NCBI GenBank assembly: GCA_963978895.1
Contig: OZ022246.1
Coordinates: 19,370,955-19,434,954 of the forward strand
From: Erpobdella octoculata
Taxonomy: Eukaryota > Annelida > Clitellata > Hirudinida > Erpobdellidae
DNA: 64,000 nucleotides
Direction of reading: 5' to 3'
Below are positions 1-12,269 of the stretch, in pieces. The position numbers and the translations under genes were made by a program. How positions within the stretch are numbered: the first letter of the stretch is position 1; the number at the start of each line of letters is the position of its first letter. Below the pieces are notes generated by a model, which was not told the DNA's origin, searched no databases, and worked only from the letters and a program-made list of their open reading frames with translations.

Positions 1-590
1 AGTTTATTTTAGCTCGTATTTAATCTTGTGCTACGGACTAGTCGGAGGGGTTTCTTTTAAGATAATTATTATTATACAGCTTAGTTATTTAAAATCAAAA
101 TATTTGTGTTTCACATCACATAGCAGATTTCATATTATAGTACAAAAAAATTGAATTTTTTCTTAAAATAATTCAAGAAGTGCTGGTCGGCTTTTGACAT
201 TACGAAAGTTTTAATTCAGGTGAAGTTAGTCATCATTTACACTACACAGATGTTGCGATTCAACTCACAAGAATACAATTTTTTTAAACTTGGTTTTAAA
301 CAGCTGACTTGTTTAGTTTTTTTAATTCATTTTTTTTAATTTCTCAGCGTCATCCTTATACATCCAATCATCGCCATAATCATAACGTATCTCAACCCAT
401 CAGCTGCAAACTACTTGTACCATTGTTATCGAAAGCTTGCCAACCAAGAGAGTATATTTGAGTTAAAAAAGTTGATTTCAACTCATAGGTAAGACTAGAA
501 TTTTTCTAGCTGAAATAATTTGTGAATAATTTGAAAATAGATACAGTTTAAAATATAATAATGCAAACGCCTTCCTGAACTGAAGAAGTT
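1..590. other. AT-rich non-coding stretch
   Basis: I see no coding exon here. The only recognisable item is a diverged copy of the dispersed GTCGGAGGTGTTT motif at its left edge. Confidence 0.5.
8..58 (+). repeat. Dispersed GTCGGAGGTGTTT motif, copy 1
   Basis: Partial copy with the core ACTAGTCGGAGGGGTTTCTTTT after a T-rich lead. It sits at the very edge of the window, so its upstream part may be cut. The better copies (56,890-56,940; 60,229-60,284; 63,179-63,234) define the family. Confidence 0.5.
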
Positions 591-591
591 T

Positions 592-1018
592 GACTAAAAT
601 AAGAAAGACAAAAAGGAAATAAAATTAGGAGAAAGAAAGAAACAGAGAGAGATAAAAAAGAAAGTAAGAGAAAGCGAAGAAAGAATAGAAAAAGAGTTGC
701 ACTAAGGTACTCAATAAAGCTAATGCACGTTATACCTTCTATCCAGTCCACAGGTGTTTTTGGATTACTTTGATTTAATTTGGCTTCATTTACGGACTGA
801 AATATTATCGCTGTTTTTTAGTTTACTTTCACCGCACTGTTGATAGATATCTAATTATGGCATGCCTAATTGAGTCTGTATTTAAATTAGAGAGTGTGTG
901 TGGAAGAGAGAGAAAAAGAGAGAGAGAGTGAAAAAAGAGAGAAATATAGAGATATCGTGTGTGTGTGTGTGTGCGTGCGTGCGTGCGTGTCAGTGTGTGC
1001 GCGTGTGTGTGTGTGTGT

Positions 1019-1058
<40 letters not shown>

Positions 1059-1280
1059 TAGAGAGGGATAAAGAAGAAAAAACAGACCGAAATAAAAAAA
1101 GATAAAACGAGTGATAGTAAGATTGAAACACAGAGAAAACAAAAGAATAAAGTAAAATAGATAAAGAGAAAAAAATAAGAGAAGATAATAAAAATAAAAT
1201 TATAGCAAGAGAAACATAAAAAGAAAAAAAAGAGAAACGTGCGTTTCACTAAGTACAAATTAAGAAAGAGTGAAAAATAA
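592..1280. repeat. Purine-rich tract with (TG)n microsatellite
   Basis: The plus strand is almost pure A/G at 592-690 and 1,050-1,280 (GAGAGA and AAAGAAA runs) and holds an imperfect (TG)n tract at about 957-1,051 with GCGTGCGTGCGTG interruptions. Open frames across it on the minus strand consist of HTHT and LFLF runs and are not genes. Confidence 0.85.
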
Positions 1281-1568
1281 AGTGAGCAAAGCATGGGAAG
1301 AGAGAATTACACTGTACTAAGTTATGTCGTAATGTCAATTTTAATTAAGGGCCTTCGTTCGATGCGGCTTTGTGCGCATTATGCGAAAATCGCCCTATTT
1401 TGCGCAATTTTATCCAATACGAATAGGTTCAATGCTAGTATATTTCAAATTCTACAATTAGACAAAGACAATGTATAACTTTTGTTTTTGCGTATATAGT
1501 GAAATATTAGGTGCAATAAAAACAACTCCAATAAACGAAAATTCAGAACCGAGTCGCGCTTACTTCTG

Positions 1569-1621
1569 TTTCAGCTTGTTTTTATTCTTGTGTAATGCGT
1601 TAGTCGAAGGTGTCTTTTCGA
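1569..1621 (+). repeat. Dispersed motif, copy 2
   Basis: Good copy: TTTCAGCTTG, TTTTTATTCTT, then GCGTTAGTCGAAGGTGTC. About 70 bp downstream is a CTCATGCTGTCGTCATCGCC stretch, the loosely trinucleotide zone that follows many copies. Confidence 0.7.
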
Positions 1622-2000
1622 TATTGTTAAAAATGCAAATTTGTTGCACGACCCATCGACACAGCTCATGATGAATAAGTTCATTCTCATGCTGTCGTCA
1701 TCGCCATTTTTATTTTCACGATTATCATCAAAAAGAACATTATTATCGTTATTATTATAAATATCAGCACCGTCTTTAATTTTTTTTCAATTTACAAAAA
1801 TCTGTGTAGCATTATTATTAAAAGTTGGCAACACTTTAAATCTAAATTTGACAAATCAATTCTTTCCAAGTACAAATACTGACAAATAGTATTAAACAGG
1901 TCCTGCATTGCATAACTGTCAATAGTTTACAAATCGTGTTCCGTCTCAAAATCTATCATCGAGAGTTTTTTTCAGAGAAGATAATGTTAATCGGGGAAAA

Positions 2001-2790
2001 TACATACATACATACATACATTCATACATACATACATACATACATACATACATACATACATACATACATACATACATACATACATACATACATACATACA
2101 TACATACATACATACATACATACATACATACATACATACATACATACATACATACATACATACATACATACATACATACATACATACATACATACATACA
2201 TACATACATACATACATACATACATACATACATACATACATACATACATACATACATACATACATACATACATACATACATACATACATACATACATACA
2301 TACATACATACATACATACATACATACATACATACATACATACATACATACATACATACATACATACATACATACATACATACATACATACATACATACA
2401 TACATACATACATACATACATACATACATACATACATACATACATACATACATACATACATACATACATACATACATACATACATACATACATACATACA
2501 TACATACATACATACATACATACATACATACATACATACATACATACATACATACATACATACATACATACATACATACATACATACATACATACATACA
2601 TACATACATACATACATACATACATACATACATACATACATACATACATACATACATACATACATACATACATACATACATACATACATACATACATACA
2701 TACATACATACATACATACATACATACATACATACATACATACATACATACATACCTACATACATACATACATACATAAATACATATAGA
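2001..2790. repeat. Long (CATA)n tetranucleotide tract
   Basis: About 790 bp of almost uninterrupted TACA repeats; the rare departures are one TTCA near the start and CCTA and AAAT near the end. Such purity implies recent expansion, or a size that the assembly may only approximate. The open frames (IHTY on plus, MYVC on minus) are repeat artefacts. Confidence 0.98.
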
Positions 2791-2929
2791 TCAAATTAAA
2801 TAAAAAAAAAATTAACCCATACAAACTTGTAATTGACTTCTTCACCTTACAATTAGCTTGTTCTTAATCATTTGCGCTGCGCTATTTTCTTAAGCCAATT
2901 TTAAAAATCAAAACAACTGCAATTGCATT

Positions 2930-3640
2930 AGACTCTATGACAATATCTTTTTAGACAATATTATTGTGGACAATATCCTTGCCGGCCAATAACTCTTGGA
3001 TAACATGATGCGCCCAAAACCTCCTGGACAATATGCCTCCGTCTATATATTTCAAGAAATAATTTTTAAATGCATTTGTGTTTTAAAATAACTACAATAT
3101 CTGTGTAATAACGTATACTCTGTTATGTATTTAATATTAATTAGCTGTTTTTGATTGATTGATTCTTTTAGCGGACAAGAAAAAATATTGACTAAATGCT
3201 ATTATAATACAATTGTTCGAAAAGTCCATCCGAAGGTATATACTCTTCCTTATGGATGGTTTATAATTAAAAAATTATGCAAAAACTGATCTAAAGACTA
3301 TGCATATGAAATTATATAAAAACATTATTTGCCTAAAAGCTAAAAAAGTAAATTGAAATATTTTAAACAACATTAAAAACACGCTTTTATATTTAAAAGT
3401 TCATTAAAATTCGTAGCCGAGGTATTGAATTCACTTGAAACAAATCAACTTATTTATATAAGAACCAGAAAATAAAAACCAATGCTGCTTGACACATTAT
3501 TACTATTACCTTAAATAAAAGTGAAAGTTTTTTCAAGCAAACACAATGTAAATAGCAAATTATAATTAACACATTACAACGAGCCATTATACGATGATTT
3601 AGTAATTAACTAGTCATTACTGTGTTTTGATGTAAGAATG
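2930..3640 (+). repeat. Dispersed repeat R5, copy 1
   Basis: About 700 bp that aligns with 53,120-53,810 in the same orientation. Shared landmarks are TCCTTGCCGG near the start, TGTGTAATAACGTATACT in the middle and ACTAGTCA near the end. No open frame is shared by the two copies, so this is probably a non-autonomous mobile element or an old duplication. Confidence 0.75.
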
Positions 3641-3689
3641 ATTCTTGGCCACGAAAACAAAGTAGCAGCAGCCAACAACTGTTGAGAGT

Positions 3690-4703
3690 TTGGTCGCAGG
3701 GTTGGCTGAGGCAGTGATGGACACGGTTCTGGACCAGCGGGTTGCTGGTAATGTGGGTTGCTGCGACGAAACCCAATTTGAACTGGAGTCCACCAGCTGT
3801 GTCTCAGAGCATGTGACGGATGACGGCCGTACAGACTGCACAGGTCAGGTGGGTCATGATGATGATGAGCCTGTCAAAGACGATCATGATAAGGAACCTT
3901 GCAAAGGTGTTCAAGATGAACCATGCAAAGATGGTGATGACGAGCCTGGCAAAGATGGTGACAATGATACAGTCGGTTTGGACGTCGACAACAAATCTAA
4001 AGAAGATGAAAATAATGTTGAGAACGAAATGCAAAACGATGAGGATGAAAGTGACAATGATGATTTTAATAATGGCAATAACAGCGATGGCTTTTTACAC
4101 ATACAGCGACGGTTCCTCCATAACAGACGACGGCACCAAATATTCAGGGTCAGATTTTAGTGACGAATCTGACTTGGATGAAGCAACCGAGGATTTAAAA
4201 ACGGACAAAACTCCAATGGAGAAATACGTTGAAGCTAACTCGACAAAAAAAGAAGACACTGATTTGAGAGACGATGGCGATGATTTGAAGAAAGATCCGC
4301 TGGACAATACGAAAATTGACACCGATGAAAGAGCTGAGTTGGAATGTGAAAAGAAAACTTTCGATTGTAGCTTTGAAGAAAACGAAGATGACGGCGATGA
4401 ACTTCTCCAAGACAACAATAGCAATGCAGCCAGCAAAAACTCTGAAAAAGATGAGCCAAGAATAGAGAACGGTACCGAGGATTCTAAATCAGATGAATCC
4501 AGAGAGGCGACGATGAGCTAAAGAAAGACTCTGTTGATGAGCCAAAGAAGGACTGGAAGAAACTGCGTCAAACGGTCAAGAGACTTGACCATGTTGTTTG
4601 CGAATTGCGGTCAAGGCCACTAGTAAAGATCAAGGTATTTTGTGTTTGTGGCCGAGTCGCATTTCCCAAAAGCGACTATGCTGTTCGAGACGAACAGGAT
4701 TAA
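3690..4703 (+). pseudogene. Frameshifted acidic reading frame, possibly the 3' end of an LTR retrotransposon
   Basis: A strongly acidic reading frame (D/E/K/N-rich) runs from about 3,690 to 4,085 in one phase. It continues from about 4,095 to 4,510 shifted by +1, and returns to the first phase from 4,512 to a stop at 4,701-4,703. The last segment reads DELKKDSVDEPKKDWKKLRQ and later GRVAFPKSDYAVRDEQD-stop. Two frameshifts mean a decayed gene, or two unseen introns. The C-terminal GRV..P..Y pattern followed at once by a purine tract recalls the end of Ty3/gypsy polyproteins, but no integrase or RT is visible upstream, so the retrotransposon reading is tentative. A host acidic protein is the alternative. 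Confidence 0.45.
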
Positions 4704-4892
4704 GAAGGGGGTAGTGTTATATCTATGGTACTGATTTCACTTTTCCCATCTATTGATATTCCGACAAGTATTTTTATTAACATTGATGATATTAGAAGGT
4801 ATAACTAGCATTAACCAAGCTTTATTTATTATCATATAATAAACTAGACAACCATTCTTCTGGACCTGTAATACGATTTGAAGATTTTACAA
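4703..4892 (+). mobile_element. Possible polypurine tract and LTR
   Basis: Directly after the stop codon comes AAGAAGGGGGTAG, a polypurine-like tract. It is followed by TGTTATATC, which would be the TG start of an LTR; TACAACA near 4,892 could be its CA end. No second LTR was found, so the boundaries are inferred. Confidence 0.3.
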
Positions 4893-4964
4893 CAATATAA
4901 TTAAATAACAAAATTTGTTTACCTTATGTAAAATAAATTCAAAATATAAAAAATAAATAATATT

Positions 4965-5300
4965 TTTACACGCTTTTATTTACCTCACACTGTATGTTGT
5001 ATGTTGTATTTTCAGGTTTTTTAAATCGATTTTTCGACCACTTCTACACGTCCAATTGACTTGAAAATTTTAAAACACATGTATTCTCGATGACAATGCA
5101 ATATTTTAATTTTTAAATATCATAAAAATATTTAGTTAAACTATAATTAACTAAAATACGTCAATGCAATCAATAAGCAGGCTGTGAATTCAGGCCTACA
5201 TAGCGGCGATCTCTCTATCATTGATAACGTAGCATGCACCTTATACTTATTTATACTTATATAACTATACTTATGCATACATAAACGCAAATACAAATGA
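4965..5300 (+). repeat. Dispersed repeat R2, copy 1
   Basis: Begins ACACGCTTTTATTTACCTCA and contains TTAAATCGATTTTTCGACCA and AGCATGCACCTTATACTTAT. It matches 36,283-36,660 at high identity in the same orientation, and 26,640-27,010 in inverse orientation at lower identity. No coding capacity is seen. Confidence 0.85.
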
Positions 5301-5762
5301 ATCACCAACTTTAGCATTATTATTTGTTTAATTTGCACTTTTATTTCATTGTTATTATCAAGACCAAAATATACATAGATGTTCATATAACTCTAAATAT
5401 AATTATTATAAAAGAGAAACTCTAAGAATCTTTTAAATCTCTTTTTATTCTATGTTTTCATCTATTTCATATGGCTAGTTACAATATTTTTAAAAACATG
5501 AATACTAAGAGCACCAATATTTTTTAACATTTGTACAAAATTGGTTGTAATTCTGTTGTTATGAGTATTGAATTTTTTGACAAACTTCTTCTTTTTTGGT
5601 CTTTTAACGTTTAGGCTTTTAGTGGACCTTTGGGAAATGCTGCCCGGAACTCATATAATCGTTATAAAACACATTTATTTCAAAATAAATTCGATTAGAG
5701 CAATAACAAATTCAATTATAAAGATTTTGATTAGTGTATAACGCGACCCACAACCAACGTTT

Positions 5763-5812
5763 CCAGCTCTTACTTATTTTCAAGCACTTTGCTTGACAGA
5801 GGTGTTTTTTTA
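5763..5812 (+). repeat. Dispersed motif, copy 3
   Basis: Diverged copy: CCAGCTCTTACTTATTTTC, then TTGACAGAGGTGTTTTTTT. A perfect (ATT)n tract begins about 120 bp downstream. Confidence 0.55.
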
Positions 5813-5933
5813 GAGATTTTAAAATTAAAACATAACTGCTGCATTACCACGTTATTGTCATGTTTTATCATGAGTACTTATTATTAGTGTTTGTTAATCG
5901 TGATAAAAAAGTAACATATCATAGAGCTTTTAA

Positions 5934-6175
<242 letters not shown>

Positions 6176-6705
6176 ACATAGTAAATCAAAATTATAGTTG
6201 TTAGTTAATATTAATTTCAATTATTATTTTTATTGTTGCAGCTTAAGTCAGAATACAAAAATAATGGCATAGTGTCAAGATTTCTTAGAATTTACTAGGT
6301 GGCTCAAAAAAAAGGAGCAAAATGTAAAAAGTCAGTAATCTGTTTGCTAATGGATATGATGAGATCAAAACCTGATATTTTATCGTGTCATCAAGAAGTT
6401 TTCTCTTCTGTAATCACTTTTCCCTCTTTAAACAATAGAAATAAAAAACGAGACAACATTTTCACTTTGGAAAGTAACCGCGAAACGCTCCTATGACTCA
6501 ACGTCATAGCAACCAAAATAATCTCTCGAAACGTGATTCGTAAATGTATTTACTCAGACATCTTTCTTCTTAATTGACTTTTAACAGCTGCTTAATTTTT
6601 CACTTGATTTATAATTTTTTTTTTCAACTAAAAAACTTTTTTTATATAATAAATTATTATCTATTTCATCTATGTCATCGTTCAAGTTTTACTATATTCT
6701 TCCAA

Positions 6706-9700
6706 TCACTTGGTCCTCATGCATGTGTACATTGGAGTTGTGATTGCTTTTCCATCTATATGACACTGTGAGCTACCTGCTTGCTCGGAAGATGATAGGA
6801 TTTCAAGGTATGTCGTTTCTTTTTCTGGAAGAACTAGAGATTCATAAATGTCATTGACTTTTGAACCCGTAGTTGTCTGTCGAGGTTGGAGCTCTCGACG
6901 ATGTGATTCTCTGATTATGAAAAAATAATATTTTCAATTTATTTAAAAAAAACAAACAAATTAAAACTAATTTTTGAAAATTGTTCTATTTAGAAGAAAA
7001 AAAACCTTTCTTTTCCTGGAGGACCTAGAGATTCGTAAAAGTAGTCAACGACTTCTGAACTCGCATTTGTCAGACGAAGTACATCACTGATTAAAAAACG
7101 GTATATTTTATTTAGTCAAGAAACAAATTACCGAATTAAACCTTATTTTTGATAATTTTTCTATTTAAAAGCGCCACAACCCAATTTTCCTGATATTTCC
7201 TATTAAGATTACCTTTTTTTTCGATGACGGCGGAACAGAATCGCGATCATCAGCAAAATGAAACAAGCTCCTATCGTTAGAAAGACCGTGATAACAATCA
7301 CCGTTGTGGTGCCTATAAATTCAATTATAAAAATGCAATAAATCTAAATTTGAAACATTGAAAATAATTAAATTAAAAATAAAGATTAACTAATTTTTTG
7401 CAATAAATGAAAGATATAGCAATTTCTTATAATTATTTTATGTGTCATGTTCACTCAATCAAATGCCTTTTATCAAAAGTTAGAAAAATAATATCGAGTT
7501 ATATTACCAAAAAGATTGAACAGGAAATAAATTTAATTAAAGAATTATGAAACAACTATATTTTGCATTACACCCTAAAATGTATTAATTGTTTTGTATT
7601 AAAAATTTACAAAACCATTATTTTACAATTATATTACTAAATTAAATAAACCAGCCAATATATATTCTTTATAAAAAGTTAATAATGCTACCTTGACTTG
7701 TGCGAGTTGTGCTTGTGCGAGATTCCTCTGACCGTGTTGATGATAATAAATTTTAGTTAAACTTGATTTTTGAATAAAACAGTTTTATTTGGCTGGCAGA
7801 TTTGCCTAACTAAACTTTCATCAGATTAAAATGGTTGACCAAGCAAGAACCAAATAAAAAGATGACCAATAAGCAAGTTACAAACAAATAACTGACCAGC
7901 ACTGCAAATTATAAATGTAATAAAATTCTTGTGCCACTTCTTGTTAATTTTCAATAACACATGTTATAAGATCATTTAAATACAAAACAATTTAAAGTAA
8001 TTTTAGCTTTTTTAAATAATTGTTAAAATTATAACTATACTATATACTACTAAATTAAATAAACAAATCGATACAAAACTGTTATAAAAAGTTATGTAAT
8101 CATGTTACCTCTATTTAGAGTTGTGATTGTGCGAGTTCCCTTCGACTCTGGATTGTCTGTTGATGATAATAAATTCTTGTTAAACTTTTATCTTTAACCA
8201 AAATCTTGTATTTGGTTGCCGAATCAGCTTAACTAAACTGTGATGAAGATGAAACTGTTGACCATGCAAAAACCAAATGAAAAACTGACCAAGATGGTAC
8301 CAGTACACTTCTGTGACTCATTTTATTAATAATGTTTTTGATACTATAAGAAGTCTTTTATTTTTTTACGATTATAACTTAAAAAAAAAAACAAAATTGA
8401 GCTTTTTAAGGTGTTTTTCTTTTTCTTCTTGCTAAAGGTTTTTGCGTTTGATAAATTTGTTTGGGTTAGACAATGATGCATTTCCTTTACGTATAAAAAT
8501 TAAAAAGTTTTCAATCTTCGAGTTCAACAATTGCAATGAAATAAGATATAGCAATTTGTTACAATTATTTTATGTTTCCTGTTCACACAATGAAATGTTT
8601 TTTTTTAAATTAGAAAAAAAAATATTGAGTTATATTAACAAAAAGATTGAACAGGAAAAATTAAACCATTAAAAAACAACTATATTTTGAAAACTATAAT
8701 TTTTCTTGTTTTTTGAAAATAATTTATATACATATATTTATATTTGTATGATTCATAGAGCCTTTGATTTATTTGGTATATAATTCTGTAGAATTATAGC
8801 TTTTGATTTATTTGACTGTTGGTGTAGATGTACTAGAGTTGCACAAGGGCTTAATCAGAAATTTGAGACACAAAGTAATAATTGTTAATAAGTTTTACAC
8901 ATTTAACTGGATATAGCATAAACTGGTTTCAATTTGAAATTAACATAAAACCAGTTACAATTGTGATAAACAGGTAAACAGGCTACCTTGACTTGGAATT
9001 GTGCTCGTGCAAGATTCCCCTGACTGTGTATTATCTGCTGACGATGATAAATTTTAGTTAAACTTTATTTTTTAATCAAAAACTTTTATTTGGTTGCCAA
9101 ACTTTCATTAGACTGAAAGCAAAAACCAAGAACCAAATAAAAAGATGACCAATAAGGAAGTTACAAACAAATAATTGATTAGTACTGCAAATTTTAAATG
9201 TAATAAAAGTCTTGGGCTGCTTCTAGTTAACTTTCAATAACACATGATACAAGATCATTTAAATACAAAACCATTTTTAAATAAATTTAAATAAACAACG
9301 TATCAGTCTAAACAATTTGATTCAGTTATACAAATATACAAAACCAATAATTTATAACTACATTACTAAATTCCATTAGCCAGTCGGCAATTATTTTTTA
9401 TGAAACGTTAGGTGATCGTAATCATGTTACCTCTACTTGGAGTTGTACTTGTGCGAGTTCTATCCCATTCTGGATTGTCTGTTGATGATTATATATTTTA
9501 GTTAAACTTTTATCTTTAACCAAAAACTTTTATTTTGTTGCCGAATTAGCTTAACAACTAAACTGTGGTTAAGATGAAACGGTTGCCATGCAAGAACCAA
9601 ATGAAAAACTGACAGTATGCTAACAAGACACTTCTGTGACTCATTTTATTTGATAAAATTTATGATAATATTAAGTCTTCTGTTACTTTTTTATGATTAT

Positions 9701-10473
9701 AATTTTTTTTAAATTGATTTTTAAGGTGTTTTGTTTTTTATTCTTGCTAAAAGTTTTGGCGTTTGATAAACTTGTTTGGGTTAGAAAATGATGCATTTTC
9801 TTTAGGTAAAAAAGTAAAAAGTTTTCAACAATTGTAAAAAAAGTTATGTTTGTTACAATGTTGTTAACAACCTAAGATTACAATTTATACGTAATAATTT
9901 GACTTACTTTTCATGCAGATTACAAAATATAGAGATTGCTGTTTTCTAAAATACCATTTGTTACTCTGTTTACGGAGTTCAACATAGGAAATGTCATTCT
10001 CGGTTGGCCGAAGATTAGGATTCTCCCAATTTGCATAATTTATATCTGAAATTAACCACTACTGTGTATAATTATTTGAATATATTGCACTTGAATGTCA
10101 TTGCATCTCAATACTTTTATTTGACTTTTTCCATTTGCAACCTTCTTCATTGCACGTCATGAAAAGACGAAATTGAGAATAAAGTCTCCGGTCCTTGACG
10201 AACTGATTTACTTTGTCTTGAACATTTTCAGAATAAATTTCCAATCCCCAGTAGGGTTCTTCACATGGATTTGCAATATAATAATATAAAATATCTTCAA
10301 TCATGTAACAATATTCGTTGTAACACTTTTTTGTAACGTTTGCGGCAAACGTAGTCAGCAGAATAAAAAATCCTTAGGAAATAAATAATTTTCTATTGAA
10401 ATATTTTGAAGCCAATAGTACTTTTGAAAAAAAATAAAATCAAACCTAAAATCAAGCAATCCAGCATTAGCAT
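6706..10473 (-). CDS. Putative type I transmembrane receptor with ITAM-like tail (10 exons)
   Basis: Hand-assembled gene, exons on the minus strand: 10473-10446, 10372-10115, 10045-9908, 9478-9431, 9034-8987, 8156-8109, 7727-7692, 7312-7213, 7086-7006, 6910-6706. All introns are GT-AG and the exons sum to 990 nt, 329 aa plus stop. Residues 1-20 (MLMLDCLILGFFILLTTFAA) form a signal peptide. Residues 21-141 are an ectodomain with cysteines at 26, 31, 46, 83, 88 and 139 and an NVT sequon at 21. Residues 142-201 are a Thr/Ser/Arg-rich stalk from four exons, all phase 1-1. Residues 206-228 form a transmembrane helix, followed by RRHRKK. The tail has YESL at 252 and an ITAM-like pair, YESL at 284 and YLEI at 296, with 8 residues between; TTYLEI also fits a TxYxxI switch motif. 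A role in tyrosine-kinase signalling at the cell surface is inferred. I recognise no ectodomain family. The weakest splice calls are the donors at 10,445 (GTTTGA), 10,114 (GTATTG) and 7,005 (GTTTTT). Confidence 0.75.
7400..9900 (-). repeat. Tandem duplication of about 1.3 kb within the receptor gene
   Basis: The segment holding exons 4 and 5 (9,478-9,431 and 9,034-8,987) is repeated as exons 6 and 7 (8,156-8,109 and 7,727-7,692). Exon spacing between copies is about 1,320 and 1,300 bp, and the introns align too: TTAAACTTTTATCTTTAACC near 9,500 and 8,180, and GATTGAACAGGAAA near 8,645 and 7,515. Exon 7 has lost the ancestral acceptor (CAGCAG became CAACAC). It seems to use an AG 12 bp further in, which keeps phase 1. 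Confidence 0.8.
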
Positions 10474-10698
10474 CTTTGAGTTGATTTTTTACAATATTTA
10501 TCTGCGGCTAGAAGACACAATAGCTAAAGATGTGTCTTTCTTTATAACTTTCTTTCTTTTTTGTTTCCCTTTCTTTTCACTTTCTCTTTATGCAACAAAT
10601 TTGATTGTCAGCAACTCACTATCCGCATTCCACAGATAATTATATTAGATTAATATTTCACCAGAAATCAACATATCCGGTAGAAACGTTTTTGTTTA

Positions 10699-10928
<230 letters not shown>

Positions 10929-10934
10929 ACTTAG

Positions 10935-11330
10935 ATAAAGTTACAAAATGGCATTCGGCGAAAGACGTAGTTCTGAACGCGTAAAGTAATATGAAAAGCG
11001 GTTTTTGATCTAAAACTGTTAAAAATTAATATTGAAAGAGATTTACAAAAAAAAAAAAAATTTAAACGCCAATAAAATTTGAATTTAAAGACTTTTACGA
11101 TTTTGGCGCGATTTCACATTTTTCGAATAATAAGAAGAAATAAATACTTTTAAAAGCTGGAACTTCTAGTAACTCCTTAAAACTACTTATTATTAACTAT
11201 TATTCATAATTCGTTTCTTATTACTCTATTAATTTTTGAGCTTCGAAAAAAAATCACTTAGATCGTCTAACTAATGCACTCGACCTGAAGCTCGAAGTCA
11301 ATTTCACTTCAGACTTAACATGCCTTAAGT
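10935..11330. other. Non-coding stretch
   Basis: It contains ATGGCATTCGGCG near 10,948, echoed in inverse sense at 17,400-17,495, and a 14-base A run near 11,047. I see no exon. Confidence 0.4.
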
Positions 11331-12250
11331 TTTGTTGCTTCGTATTTTGTTAATATCTTTTAAACCGATTAAGATTTTTCAACGAAATTTTGTAGGCAAT
11401 AAATATTGCTATGTTTCTACATAATTCCAAATTTTCAGTTTTGTAGCTCAACGTTTAATGTCAAAATAACAATAGTTCATAGATGTTAGGTCCACAATAG
11501 CTTCATTTTATTGGTTTTTCCCAAACAACTTCTCAACCCCTTGAAAAAATTTACCAAAATTTTACATGTCAAATGTCTAACTAAGTCTTAAAAATTGTGT
11601 TAAAATTGAAGTTTGTAGCTGTACGTTTACAATCAATTTAGAATTATTTAGTTAATGCTTGAAATTTAAGCAATTTCGTGGCTCGGTTTTTTGGAAATAA
11701 TTTTTCAACCAAGCGAAATTTTTCAACCAAACTCATTATTTGCAAAATATTTACGTTTCTATATAATTATCGAAAATTCAAATTTTGTAGTTAAAGGTTT
11801 AATGTCAAATTTGAGCAACAGTATTTTGTATTTTTTTTGCTAAATCTATTCGTTTTTTGCATTTAATTTTTAAATCAAATGATATTTTTCAACCAAACTT
11901 GGGGAAATTAAAACCAACATATTGTTTAGTAGATATCAGAAATTAAATTTTTTTTAGCTAATCGTATACTTGTTTATGTAATATAAAAACTTTTTATATA
12001 TTTTTAATAGCTCTTTAATCAATTAGACTATTTTAACTAAACGTGATATTTTAAAAATTTAAACAATTTAAAAAAGTTATCCTAGTTTTAATGTTTTAGT
12101 TGAGCGTCAATGTTAAATTTAAACTACAGTATTTTAAACTACAGTATTACACTGGCTAAACTTTAAATGGTGAAAACATAAGTATTTTTTTTACAAATAT
12201 TTGAGATTATAGGTAGTTCTGTCGATCAGCGTTTAGCAAATTCCAAAATT
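11330..12250. repeat. Degenerate tandem repeat, period about 170 bp
   Basis: Recurring landmark TTTTGTAGCT.AACGTTTAATGTCAAA occurs near 11,439, 11,611, 11,784, 11,950, 12,104 and 12,213. A second landmark, TTTTTCAACCAAACT, runs alongside it. Steps are about 172, 173, 166, 154 and 109 bp, so this is an old, eroded satellite-like array. Confidence 0.55.
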
Positions 12251-12269
12251 GACATGATTATTGTGGCGA

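Noticed and set aside
829..1294. Minus-strand frames rich in HT and LF
   Set aside because: Derived from the (TG)n tract and the purine-rich strand.
1936..2799. Long open frames (IHTY, MYVC repeats)
   Set aside because: Pure translations of the (CATA)n tract in several frames on both strands.
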